Assembly (NCBI GenBank): GCA_026988135.1
Contig: JALSLT010000105.1
Coordinates: 1-32,301, forward strand
DNA from: Desulfurobacterium sp.
GTDB taxonomy: Bacteria > Aquificota > Aquificia > Desulfurobacteriales > Desulfurobacteriaceae
Reading direction: 5' to 3'
DNA: 32,301 bases
Below are positions 1 through 7,807 of this stretch, piece after piece (position 1 is the stretch's first letter; each line of letters opens with the position of its first letter). The notes below the pieces were generated by a model. That model was not told the DNA's origin and made no database searches. It saw only the letters and a list, made by a program, of their open reading frames with translations. The translations under genes were made by a program, and so were the position numbers.

Positions 1-303
1 GAGAAAGAGGTTTACCTCGGAAGTGCAGAAGTAAGAGCCACATTTAAGGTTCCTAAAGTCGGGACCATTGCCGGATGCTACGTAAAAGACGGCGTCATAA
101 AGAGAAACGCTAACGTTAGGCTCGTAAGAGACGGCGTGATTATCTTCGACGGCAAAATAGCATCCCTTAAACGATTCAAAGACGATGCAAAAGAAGTTCA
201 GGCAGGATATGAATGTGGTATAGGACTTGAAAACTTCAACGACCTGAAAGTCGGGGACACAATTGAATGCTACACTATTGAAAAAGTTGAAAAGGAACTC
301 TAA
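1..303 (+). CDS. infB: Translation initiation factor IF-2, C-terminal fragment (5' truncated by window)
   Basis: About 100 codons are open from the first base to the TAA at 301-303. The fragment matches the last domain of IF-2, which binds the formylmethionyl end of initiator tRNA during 30S initiation complex formation. Visible family signatures are GTIAGCYVKDGVIKRNA near the start, a SLKRFKDDAKEV segment in the middle, ECGIGLENF, and the closing VGDTIECYTIEK. The GTPase domain lies outside the window. The next gene starts on the base after the stop codon, so the two are almost certainly cotranscribed. Identification is firm because this C-terminal module is highly conserved and specific to IF-2. 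Confidence 0.95.
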   Translation, partial: EKEVYLGSAEVRATFKVPKVGTIAGCYVKDGVIKRNANVRLVRDGVIIFDGKIASLKRFKDDAKEVQAGYECGIGLENFNDLKVGDTIECYTIEKVEKEL

Positions 304-579
304 ATGGAAAAGATAAAACAGGACCTGAAAAAATCTTTCAAAGAGAAAGTTGAGAAAGGGCTTCCCCGTGAAGAGGCCCTTTCTCAAACCCTGGTAGAGA
401 AAAGAGAGTTTTATGAAAAAGAAGAATTTTCTGAAGCCGTAAAAGAGTTTTTAAAAGAAATAGCAGAAAGCTACTCCCTTGAAAACCTGACAGAAGCAGA
501 CCCACTTGAAGCACTTGCAGAAGGGATATACCTTGAGTATGAATTTCTTCTTGCAAAGATAAAAAAACTTTTCTCTTAA
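304..579 (+). CDS. Unrecognised 91-residue charged helical protein downstream of infB
   Basis: I do not recognise the family. The ATG follows the infB stop directly with no spacer, so translation is probably coupled to infB. The product is very rich in Glu and Lys, has no Cys, no signal peptide and no membrane segment, and should be almost wholly alpha-helical and cytoplasmic. A gene directly after infB is often rbfA, the 30S maturation factor, but I cannot see RbfA's features here, so I do not assign it. A hairpin just downstream fits the end of this transcript. That it is a real gene is supported by position, coupling, and codon composition like its neighbours. Confidence 0.7.
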   Translation: MEKIKQDLKKSFKEKVEKGLPREEALSQTLVEKREFYEKEEFSEAVKEFLKEIAESYSLENLTEADPLEALAEGIYLEYEFLLAKIKKLFS

Positions 580-582
580 AAG

Positions 583-609
583 AATAGGGAGGAGATACTG
601 CCTCCTATT
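583..609 (+). terminator. Hairpin after the infB operon, possible terminator
   Basis: The left arm AATAGGGAGG pairs with CCTCCTATT with one bulged G and a loop of about 8 bases. It begins four bases after the preceding stop codon. The following T-run is weak (ATCATTT), so Rho-independent activity is uncertain. It could also serve minus-strand transcripts. Confidence 0.45.
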
Positions 610-610
610 A

Positions 611-922
611 TCATTTAGTGAATGTCCCATATACAAGTCTGAGCATCACTACCGAACTCCAAAATCCATCTGGAAATCCTCCAAATATCTCCCTACCATT
701 AAACTTAATAACTGCTGTAGCGTTAGTCCCATCTGTCCCGCCAGCAATCTTAAATGTAAATCGGCAAATTGAGGATATTTGAAAAAGCAACTATAAGCTG
801 TAAGAGATTCTTCGGACTTCGCCATCAGAGTAACAATCATTCTGAGGTTACTTGACAACCAAAGAATTTCAATATCTTTTGAAGCTAAAATAAGAATCCT
901 AAAACTATCTCATTTCACTCAT
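611..922 (-). pseudogene. Probable decayed small gene, split over frames
   Basis: The 436 bases between the infB operon and flhA hold no intact gene, but the minus strand shows coding-like pieces in different frames. A possible start (ATG at 922) reads MSEMR and then a stop. A second frame is open from 909 down to 649 and reads sensibly at first (RILILASKDIEILWLS). A third frame is open from 790 to the TGA at 613-611 and reads FTFKIAGGTDGTNATAVIKF, then on to LRLVYGTFTK. The Gly/Thr/Asn/Phe composition of the third frame looks like a real protein C-terminus. I read this as a remnant with at least one frameshift between about 860 and 790. Family unknown. From 923 to 1027 I see nothing convincing. 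Confidence 0.35.
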
Positions 923-1027
923 TACCTTAAAATTTATAGAACAGATAAATAATATGACAACAACTTTGGAATAACAGGAAAGAAAACTTACATAAAAGTA
1001 ATTCATCTTGAAAATCTCTAAATCCAA

Positions 1028-1042
1028 GGGGCTATTTGCCTC
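1028..1042 (-). terminator. Weak hairpin just after flhA
   Basis: On the minus strand GAGGC, a five-base loop AAATA, and GCCCC form a 5 bp stem with one wobble pair, a few bases after the flhA stop. It lacks a clear T-run (TTGGATTTAG follows). It is the only candidate end for the long motility transcript. Confidence 0.25.
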
Positions 1043-1045
1043 TTT

Positions 1046-3127
1046 TCACTCTCCAATTGTACCTATCACATTAACCTTAGCACTAGGTTCAACTTCGGCA
1101 TAAGAAACAACAGCTATATTTGAAGCATAAGGCTCAATAATTTTCCTAACAAATCTTCTAACCGCAGGAGAAACTAATATCACCGGTGTAGCCTGCTTTC
1201 TTAAAAAAAGCTCTCTATATTTTGTTATCTCCCCTACCAGTCTATGAACAAATCCCGGCTCAAGAGGCGGAAGATAACCTTCATTCTGCTTAACCTTTTC
1301 AAGGATATAACTTTCAGCTTTCGGCGTCAAAGTTATAACCGTTATCTCTCCATCTACGGTATAAAGGTTAGTTATTAACCTGGCGAGGGATTGCCTTACA
1401 AACTCCGTTAATATATCAGGGTCGGAAGTTCTACCTATATTATCAGCAAGAGCCTCCAAAATACCCATCAAATCTTTAACCGGAATACCCTCTTTCAAAA
1501 GGTTCTGTAACACCCTATGGACAACTCCAAGCGGCACTTGTTCAGGAACAATATCTTTAGCAATAGAAAACTTTTTGGCAAGAGCATCAATAAGCTCTTT
1601 CGTTTCCACCCTTCCAAGAATCTCGTAAGCATGCTTCTTAATCACTTCCGAAAGGTGAGTAATAATAACGGTAGGAATATCCACAACGGTATAACCTAAA
1701 AGTCTTGCTTTATCCTTGGTAGATGTAGCTATCCAGTAAGCCTTCAGTCCGAAAGCAGGCTCTTTTGTCTCTTTACCTTCTATCTTCCCTTTCGAGGTTC
1801 CGGTATCAATAGCAAGGACTTTATTCGGCTCAACTTCTCCCCTTGCAACCTCAACATCTCTTATGAGAATCCGATACTCTCCCGGTTTTAGCTCGAGATT
1901 ATCTTTAATATGAACAAGAGGAACAACTATTCCAAGCTCTTTGGCAAGCTGCTTTCTCAAAGACTTTATCCTCTTTACTATTTCTCCTTTGTTTTTATCC
2001 TCTACATAGGGAATCAACGCATACCCTATCTCCATAGAAAGAGTATCAGGAGGCTTTATAAGATCTTCCTCTTTCTCTTCCTCTTTCTCTGCAGTTCTTA
2101 AAAGTTCTCTTGCCCTCTCTTCCGCTTCCTTTCTCTCCTCCTCTTTGGAAGATTCATAAACCATATAAGCAACTATTCCTATAAGAGAAGCAAGCAACAG
2201 AAACGGAACTGTCGGCATACCCGGAACAATTCCCATAATAGCCAATGTCCCGGCCACCATAAAAAGAGCCTTATGATAACTTGTAAGCTGTTTAAAAATT
2301 TCAGTTCCAAGATCTGTCTCGGCAGCCGCTCTGGTAACCATTAAACCGGCCGCCGTTGATGTTATAAGAGACGGAATCTGACCGACAAGCCCATCACCTA
2401 CGGTAAGTATGGTAAAAGTCTTAGCAGCATCGGAAAGGCTCATACTATGCTGGAAAACTCCCACTGCAAGACCACCGACAATGTTTATCAAAGTAATAAT
2501 AATACCGGCTACGGCATCACCTCTGATAAACTTAGAAGCACCATCCATAGCTCCGTAAAAATCTGCTTCTCGCGCTACTTCCTGTCGCCTCTCTCGAGCT
2601 TCTCTTTCATCAAGCAAACCAGCATTAAGATCGGCATCTATAGCCATCTGTTTACCCGGCATCGCATCCAAAGTAAACCTTGCGGCAACCTCGGAAATTC
2701 TCTCCGTACCTTTTGTAATAACAATAAAATTGATAACAACAAGAATCAAAAATACCACTATCCCCACCACATAATTACCACCGACAACGAACTGTCCAAA
2801 AGCCTCTATAACTTTCCCCGCAGCAGAAACTCCTTCGTTTCCGTGAAGAAGAATCCGCCTTGTAGTTGCTATATTCAGAGACAACCTAAATAAAGTTGCT
2901 ATGAGAAGAAGCGATGGAAAAGAAGATAATTCAAGGGGATGACTTATATAAATCGTTGTCATTAGTATCAAAAGAGCAAGCGTTATACTAAAAGTCAGAA
3001 GAACATCAAGAAGCATAGGAGGCATAGGAAGAACCATCGAAGCAAGAATAGCGAGAAGAAGAAACACAAAAAGAATATCCGAATATTTATAAAGACGATT
3101 TACATAAAAAAGCAGAGTTTCTTTCAT
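1046..3127 (-). CDS. flhA: Flagellar export apparatus protein FlhA
   Basis: FlhA is the large inner-membrane subunit of the flagellar type III export gate. It helps couple proton motive force to export and binds export chaperones through its cytoplasmic ring. The 693 residues match the usual length. The N-terminal half carries about eight hydrophobic segments. Between them lies the FHIPEP-family signature region, including MPGKQMAIDADLNAGLLDE. A charged Glu/Lys linker near residues 330-355 leads to the soluble C-terminal domain. The start codon overlaps the flgJ stop in an ATGA, so translation is coupled. It is the last gene of the motility unit. No flhB, flhF or fliA follows here. Confidence 0.96.
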   Translation of the reverse strand: MKETLLFYVNRLYKYSDILFVFLLLAILASMVLPMPPMLLDVLLTFSITLALLILMTTIYISHPLELSSFPSLLLIATLFRLSLNIATTRRILLHGNEGVSAAGKVIEAFGQFVVGGNYVVGIVVFLILVVINFIVITKGTERISEVAARFTLDAMPGKQMAIDADLNAGLLDEREARERRQEVAREADFYGAMDGASKFIRGDAVAGIIITLINIVGGLAVGVFQHSMSLSDAAKTFTILTVGDGLVGQIPSLITSTAAGLMVTRAAAETDLGTEIFKQLTSYHKALFMVAGTLAIMGIVPGMPTVPFLLLASLIGIVAYMVYESSKEEERKEAEERARELLRTAEKEEEKEEDLIKPPDTLSMEIGYALIPYVEDKNKGEIVKRIKSLRKQLAKELGIVVPLVHIKDNLELKPGEYRILIRDVEVARGEVEPNKVLAIDTGTSKGKIEGKETKEPAFGLKAYWIATSTKDKARLLGYTVVDIPTVIITHLSEVIKKHAYEILGRVETKELIDALAKKFSIAKDIVPEQVPLGVVHRVLQNLLKEGIPVKDLMGILEALADNIGRTSDPDILTEFVRQSLARLITNLYTVDGEITVITLTPKAESYILEKVKQNEGYLPPLEPGFVHRLVGEITKYRELFLRKQATPVILVSPAVRRFVRKIIEPYASNIAVVSYAEVEPSAKVNVIGTIGE

Positions 3128-3426
3128 AAATTCTTTACCTGCTTATAAGACTTAATAGCATTTTCAATATAATCCGACAAGCCAAGCTTATCCGAAGAAG
3201 CAAGAGTATCAGCTACCGTCATATCAAACATATCCGTGTACATTTTTTCGGAAAAAGATGAAAACAAACCGCTATCAGGTATCGTATTTCTCATCTCCTT
3301 CAATAAAATTCGTAAAAACGTAGCCTCAAATTCAGTAGCTACATCTTTTTCTGTTTTAATCTCTTTAATATTTTTAACATCCCAATAGGGAACCAATTTT
3401 ACATTTTCCATATCCAACCCCGTCAT
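3124..3426 (-). CDS. flgJ: FlgJ rod-binding domain protein (no muramidase domain)
   Basis: This 100-residue protein corresponds to the N-terminal rod-capping domain of FlgJ, which assists rod assembly in the periplasm. The family pattern is visible in EFEATFLRILLKEMRNTIP, followed by a Ser/Phe/Met-rich stretch and DTLASSDKLGLSDYI. The C-terminal peptidoglycan hydrolase domain of enterobacterial FlgJ is absent, as in many other phyla, so another enzyme must open the wall. I place the start at the ATG at 3426, which shares one base with the flgI stop. An in-frame GTG three bases upstream is an alternative. The 3' end overlaps flhA by four bases. Confidence 0.85.
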   Translation of the reverse strand: MTGLDMENVKLVPYWDVKNIKEIKTEKDVATEFEATFLRILLKEMRNTIPDSGLFSSFSEKMYTDMFDMTVADTLASSDKLGLSDYIENAIKSYKQVKNL

Positions 3427-4526
3427 CACATCACAACTATTTTAGCATGAAGTTTCCCGGCAGCCTTTATAGCCTGAATAATAGCTATTAAATCTCTCGG
3501 CGAAACTCCAAGCTCGTTTAAAGCCTTTACAAGATCTCTCAAATTCGCCGATTGAACTCCGAAAATTCTTCCATTCTCCTCTTTCACACTGATAGTTACA
3601 TTTTCGGTAACAGTAGTATTCCCCTCTGAAAACGGAGACGGCTGAGAAACCTCGGGTTTTTTCACCACAGAAACATAAATATTGCCGTGAGCCACATACA
3701 CAGGCGGATCTATCTTAACGTTACCGCTCATTATAACTGTCCCTGTCCTTTCATAAATAACCACTACCGGCTCCGGTTTTGTCTCTATAGGCGTATTTAA
3801 AACATGAGATATGAAGTTAACCTTTCTCTCACCTGCCGGAAAATTCACTTTTACTGTTGAGGAATCCAAAGCATAAGCAACTCCTTTCCCGAAACGACTG
3901 TTTATCTCATCGGCAATTATTGCCGCAAGCGAAAAGGAAGGATGCTTCAATGTAAGAGTTATCTCTTTTTCATTCTCAAGAGCAAAAGGCAATCCCCTTT
4001 CTACAATACCCCCCGAAGAGATTATACCGGTAGTAGGGAAATTCTTCTTTACCTTGCCCCCCTTATTTGATTCCGAATATCCGCCTCCGGTAGAAACAGA
4101 GCCTTGAGCAAAAGCATAAATCTTACCGTCAGGACCCCTTAACGGAGTTCTTATTAAAATACCGTTCGAAATATCTTTTGCATCTCCCATGGAAGCCACA
4201 TTTACATCAAAAGTCATTCCCGGTTTTGCAAAGGGAGGAAGTTTTGCCGTAACAACAACAGCAGCAGCATTTTTAGTTTTCACCTTTTTAGGATCAACAT
4301 AAATTCCCATCTTTCTAAGCATATTGGACACACTTTGAAGCGTAAAAACACTGGAAGAACCATCTCCAGTCCCATCAAGGCCGACAACTATACCGTAACC
4401 GGTTAAGAAATTGGGCCTCACACCCTCAATATTAACTTCCGTTCCTATTTTCGTCAAAACAGCACTTGCATTAGAAACAAAAAAGAGAAACAGTATAAAC
4501 CAAAAAGAAACTATTCTTTTAACCAT
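3426..4526 (-). CDS. flgI: Flagellar P-ring protein FlgI
   Basis: FlgI forms the periplasmic P ring that acts as a bushing for the flagellar rod in Gram-negative bacteria. With the chosen start the product is 366 residues, the normal length. It begins with a classical signal peptide (MVKRIVSFWFILFLFFVSNA, cleaved after SNASA). Family motifs follow: GVRPNFLTGYGIVVGLDGTG near the N terminus, then segments such as GSVSTGG and the closing LVKALNELGVSPRDLIAIIQ. An upstream in-frame ATG at 4574 would add 16 residues inside flgH and spoil the signal peptide. The ATG at 4526 has a good ribosome site, so I prefer it. Confidence 0.95.
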   Translation of the reverse strand: MVKRIVSFWFILFLFFVSNASAVLTKIGTEVNIEGVRPNFLTGYGIVVGLDGTGDGSSSVFTLQSVSNMLRKMGIYVDPKKVKTKNAAAVVVTAKLPPFAKPGMTFDVNVASMGDAKDISNGILIRTPLRGPDGKIYAFAQGSVSTGGGYSESNKGGKVKKNFPTTGIISSGGIVERGLPFALENEKEITLTLKHPSFSLAAIIADEINSRFGKGVAYALDSSTVKVNFPAGERKVNFISHVLNTPIETKPEPVVVIYERTGTVIMSGNVKIDPPVYVAHGNIYVSVVKKPEVSQPSPFSEGNTTVTENVTISVKEENGRIFGVQSANLRDLVKALNELGVSPRDLIAIIQAIKAAGKLHAKIVVM

Positions 4527-4530
4527 AAAA

Positions 4531-4536
4531 CACCTC
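4531..4536 (-). promoter_or_regulatory. Ribosome binding site deciding the flgI start
   Basis: GAGGTG on the minus strand sits four bases before the ATG at 4526 and overlaps the flgH stop codon. It supports the short form of FlgI, which starts directly with its signal peptide. Confidence 0.7.
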
Positions 4537-5239
4537 AAAACGGCCATATCTTCATAATAAATCTGGCAAGCCATCCGGGACGTTGACCCTCAGCCCAGAA
4601 ACCCTTTCCATTATACTCAACATACATATCGGAAATTTTGGAAGAGGAGATAGAGTTATCCTGCTCTATATCTGTCGGACTTACAATACCCGAAATTTTA
4701 AGAATTTGCACGTCGTCGTTAATCTTTATCACCTTTTCCCCTTCAATATAAATATTACCGTTAGGATAAACCTTCGTAACCCTTGCAGTAATCGTTGCTA
4801 CAAGCTTAGCATCCCTTTTTGTAGACCCCTGTCCCGAAAAGCTCGATTCCGGAGAAGCTTTAAATCCCACAATAGGATTTGAACTCGTCCCAGGAATAGA
4901 TTTTCCAAGTATTGTCGGACCGTTAACTTCCAAATTCATAGAACTTTTCTTCCCGACATTATTTGACGAACTTCCTTCTCCTGAAAGAGATTCCATAACT
5001 TTAACCGTAATAATATCTCCGACCTGATGAGCTTTAGGATCAGAAAAAAGATTATCGTAACCGGTATAGAGAGAGCCTTTCGATAGAGGTTTTGCCACCT
5101 TAACGGGAGGTGGCGGCGGAGGTTTAACGACAACCTGTTCTTTTTTTCTTATCGACATCGACTTACAGCCTGATAAAAGAAAAACAACTAATAACACTAA
5201 CGAAGAAATTCCACAACTCCGTTTCCTATAACCTTGCAT
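4535..5239 (-). CDS. flgH: Flagellar L-ring lipoprotein FlgH
   Basis: FlgH builds the outer-membrane L ring around the flagellar rod. The 234-residue precursor has a lipoprotein signal with the lipobox LLSGC, predicting lipidation at Cys25. A run of six prolines around residues 40-45 probably spans toward the ring. Core family segments are visible: SLYTGYDNLFSDPKAHQVGD, ITVKVMES, the GNIYIEGEK stretch, and ISGIVSPTDIEQDNSISSS. The protein ends in a Trp-rich tail. The start lies 43 bases inside flgA, an unusually long overlap. Later starts would destroy the signal peptide, so the overlap is probably real. Confidence 0.94.
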   Translation of the reverse strand: MQGYRKRSCGISSLVLLVVFLLSGCKSMSIRKKEQVVVKPPPPPPVKVAKPLSKGSLYTGYDNLFSDPKAHQVGDIITVKVMESLSGEGSSSNNVGKKSSMNLEVNGPTILGKSIPGTSSNPIVGFKASPESSFSGQGSTKRDAKLVATITARVTKVYPNGNIYIEGEKVIKINDDVQILKISGIVSPTDIEQDNSISSSKISDMYVEYNGKGFWAEGQRPGWLARFIMKIWPF

Positions 5240-5844
5240 AATAGTTTTTTCCCTGTAGAAATATTTTTAACTTCTATTATATCGCCAATTGCTCCATTTT
5301 TAAGAGCAATTCCCATCATCTCTATTTTTATAGCACCGTTAGCATAGATGACCTTAACAGGTCTATTTTTAAAAACCTTGAAATCGGGAATCACATCAAA
5401 CTGCTTAATAATCCTGTCTTTTTTTATTAAACGTTTAGCTCTTTTACCAAGTATATCATCAATAGAAGAAAAACCTCCGTTAACTTTATACTCGGGAACT
5501 TTTTTATAAGAAAGATATTTTCTAATTATTAACTGCTTCGGAAGTATATCCTTCGAAGCAATTAATACAGACTTTAACTTAACAACCCTTACGCTAACCG
5601 GAAACGTCTTTTCTTTTCCATTTAAATCTCCCGAAACATTAAACCTAAGATAGAATTTATCTTGGAATTCAAGCTCTATCCTTGCTTTTCCCTTAATATC
5701 CGCTGAAGGAGCACTAACTCTCAAAACTTTATAATCAGGATAATGAGATTTCACATACTCTTTCACTATTTGGGAAATAGATTGTGCATGGAGATTCCCT
5801 TTTAAAAAAACAAGTGAAAAAACCAAGGCAATTAAAATACGCAA
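5197..5844 (-). CDS. flgA: Flagellar basal body P-ring formation chaperone FlgA
   Basis: FlgA is the periplasmic chaperone needed to assemble FlgI into the P ring. The 215-residue precursor starts with a signal peptide ending in NLHAQ (cleavage near residue 20). The C-terminal part has the SAF-type fold typical of the family. Visible pieces are IASKDILPKQLIIRKYLSYK, GKRAKRLIKKDRIIKQFD, and the closing GAIGDIIEVKNISTGKKLL plus CKVIGNGVVEF. It lies between flgG (24-base gap) and flgH and flgI, next to its client as in many flagellar operons. The call rests on the C-terminal motif together with gene order. Confidence 0.9.
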   Translation of the reverse strand: MRILIALVFSLVFLKGNLHAQSISQIVKEYVKSHYPDYKVLRVSAPSADIKGKARIELEFQDKFYLRFNVSGDLNGKEKTFPVSVRVVKLKSVLIASKDILPKQLIIRKYLSYKKVPEYKVNGGFSSIDDILGKRAKRLIKKDRIIKQFDVIPDFKVFKNRPVKVIYANGAIKIEMMGIALKNGAIGDIIEVKNISTGKKLLCKVIGNGVVEFLR

Positions 5845-5868
5845 AGCAATCTCCTCAAAGAGCGAGCA

Positions 5869-6669
5869 TTAAGACTTAAGTCCACTTACAACCCGAAGCA
5901 TCTCATCAGCTGTAGTAATACCCTTTGAGTTTATTTCATAAGCCCTCTGAGCAACTATCAAATTAACCATCTCTTCCACAATATTAACATTTGAAGATTC
6001 AAGAAACCCCTGAGAAAGCTTTCCGAAACCATCCGTATTAGGATCTCCTTCCAAAGGCTCTCCCGAAGCATCGGTAACAGCGTAAAGATTTCCACCCAAA
6101 GATTTCAACCCTGCGGAATTGATAAATTTATAAAGTTTTATCTTCCCTACCTCTTCTACTGTTTGGCCTCCACCGCTATTTCTAACAATATAGACATTTC
6201 CGGCCGAACTTATGGAAACATTAACAACCGTTTCCGGTCCCGAAATCTGAATATTGGGATTTAATCTGTATCCTTCCGGTGTTACAAGATATCCTTCGTT
6301 ATCAACCTGAAAATTTCCGGCCCTTGTATAAGCCTCACCACCACCGGGCAGTTCTATTTTGAAAAATCCGTCTCCCTGAATAGCGACATCAAACTGTTTA
6401 TCTGTCTCGATAAGGCTCCCTTGAGTAAAAATTTTACTTGTATCAGAAAGTTTAACACCAAGTCCTATCTGAATTCCAGAAGGGATTATCGTCTCATCCG
6501 AACTCATAGTTCCGGGATCTTTTGTTGTCTGATATATTAAATCCTCAAAATTTGCTCTTGAACGTTTAAAACCAATCGTATTAACATTCGCTATATTGTT
6601 TGAGATAACATCCAGATTGGTCTGCTGCGCTTCCATCCCAGACGCTGATGTCCATAATGCACGAATCAT
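5869..6669 (-). CDS. flgG: Flagellar distal rod protein FlgG
   Basis: FlgG forms the distal rod that passes through the P and L rings. The 266-residue product begins MIRALWTSASGMEAQQTNLD and continues with the rod/hook signature ISNNIANVNTIGFKRSRANF. It ends in the matching C-terminal coiled region with SNVNIVEEMVNLIVAQRAYE. Length and both termini are characteristic of FlgG. I set the start at the ATG at 6669. A GTG one codon upstream is also in frame, but the ATG gives the canonical N terminus. A G-rich ribosome site (AAGGGGGG) lies six bases upstream. Confidence 0.96.
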   Translation of the reverse strand: MIRALWTSASGMEAQQTNLDVISNNIANVNTIGFKRSRANFEDLIYQTTKDPGTMSSDETIIPSGIQIGLGVKLSDTSKIFTQGSLIETDKQFDVAIQGDGFFKIELPGGGEAYTRAGNFQVDNEGYLVTPEGYRLNPNIQISGPETVVNVSISSAGNVYIVRNSGGGQTVEEVGKIKLYKFINSAGLKSLGGNLYAVTDASGEPLEGDPNTDGFGKLSQGFLESSNVNIVEEMVNLIVAQRAYEINSKGITTADEMLRVVSGLKS

Positions 6670-6685
6670 CACATTCCCCCCTTAA

Positions 6686-7402
6686 TTAAACTTTCCCTAT
6701 TTCAACACTCTTTATATTCATTCTATCAAGACTTCTTATAAGATTACCGTATATCCCAAACCGTCTCTGAGTTTCTATGAGAGAGACCATCTCCTTTATA
6801 GGCTCTACATTAGAACTTTCAAGAAAACCCGAAAGTATCTTGTAATCAGCAGGCTTCCTATCACCTACAGGCAGATAGTAACTGTTACCGATAGGTTCAA
6901 TACTCTCATAGTCTTCAACTGCAAGTGCTGCTACTTCAACAGCACCCTGAAAAACTTTCCCGCCAGAAGTAACATTAAACGGCTGAGAAGGATCTATCAT
7001 TATAGGAGTGTTGTTGGTCGAAAGAACCTTATTACCGTTCGTATCAACAAGATAACCGTCTTTGTCCGTATGAAAATGTCCGTTTCTTGTAAGAAACGGA
7101 CCTGCTTTCGTCTGAACTTTAAAAAATCCGTTCCCGGAAATAGCAAAATCAAAAGGAGCATCTGTTTTCTGTAAAGAGCCCTGAGCAAAAACCGGCAATG
7201 TCTCCCTAAAACGAGGAAATGTCAAAAGTTTTGAAGCTTCCCCTCCATTAACAGGGATATCTTGATACATCTCAACTTCAAGAAGTTTTTTAAACCCGGG
7301 AGTGTTCACATTAGCGATATTGTTTGAAACAGTATCAAGCTGCTCAAGCGCTCTCTTTCCACCACTGGCAAGCATATAGACCGACTGAAGATCAACTGCC
7401 AT
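6686..7402 (-). CDS. flgF: Flagellar proximal rod/hook-basal body protein FlgF
   Basis: This 238-residue protein belongs to the flagellar rod/hook family and is shorter than FlgG. Its position directly upstream of flgG and its divergent N terminus (MAVDLQSVYMLASGGKRALE) indicate FlgF, a minor proximal-rod component. The family signature VSNNIANVNTPGFKKLLEVE follows, then GNGFFKVQT and TRNGHFHTDKDGYLVD. The C terminus carries SGFLESSNVEPIKEMVSLIE, the usual coiled-coil partner helix. It begins nine bases after the cheY stop, with no room for a separate promoter, so it should be cotranscribed with the chemotaxis genes. Confidence 0.92.
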   Translation of the reverse strand: MAVDLQSVYMLASGGKRALEQLDTVSNNIANVNTPGFKKLLEVEMYQDIPVNGGEASKLLTFPRFRETLPVFAQGSLQKTDAPFDFAISGNGFFKVQTKAGPFLTRNGHFHTDKDGYLVDTNGNKVLSTNNTPIMIDPSQPFNVTSGGKVFQGAVEVAALAVEDYESIEPIGNSYYLPVGDRKPADYKILSGFLESSNVEPIKEMVSLIETQRRFGIYGNLIRSLDRMNIKSVEIGKV

Positions 7403-7411
7403 AAGCCCCTC

Positions 7412-7807
7412 TTATTTTTGGTAAGCTGCAAAGATTTTTTCTATCTTCTCTTTCAATGTATCAGCACTAAAAGGTTTTACAACATAATTATTCACACCGG
7501 CTTTTATCGCAGCAAGCACGTTTTCCTTCTTTGCTTCGGCCGTCACCATAAGAACAGGTAAATGCTTCAGCTTAGGGTCCTTTCTTATCTCTTGGACAAG
7601 CTCAAGTCCGGTCATATTTGGCATATTCCAGTCCGTCAAAACAAATTCGTAATCACCTTGCCTCAATTTCTGCAAAGCCACTTTACCGTCTTCAGCTTCA
7701 TCTATATTTTTAAAACCCAACTGCATAAGGAGAGATTTTTCTATCCTTCTCATTGTTGCCATATCATCAACTATCAAAGTTTTTATATCCGGATCAGGTA
7801 GAGGCAT
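7412..7807 (-). CDS. cheY: Chemotaxis response regulator CheY
   Basis: This single-domain receiver of 131 residues takes phosphate from CheA and binds the flagellar motor switch. All key residues are present: acidic pair Asp14-Asp15, phosphoacceptor Asp59 (in TDWNMP), Thr89 (MVTAEA), Tyr108 and Lys111 (VVKPF). There is no output domain. The Trp after the phosphoacceptor Asp and the Tyr at the switch position are typical of true CheY proteins. Its start lies 14 bases inside cheV and has a strong ribosome site (AAGGAGGG, six bases upstream). It joins the signalling genes to the flagellar structural genes in one unit. Confidence 0.95.
   Translation of the reverse strand: MPLPDPDIKTLIVDDMATMRRIEKSLLMQLGFKNIDEAEDGKVALQKLRQGDYEFVLTDWNMPNMTGLELVQEIRKDPKLKHLPVLMVTAEAKKENVLAAIKAGVNNYVVKPFSADTLKEKIEKIFAAYQK

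Noticed and set aside
2447..2893. 148-codon plus-strand open frame antisense to flhA
   Set aside because: It lies wholly within the transmembrane and FHIPEP coding region of flhA on the other strand, has no ribosome site, and its product is Asn/Ser-rich low-complexity, as expected of a shadow frame.
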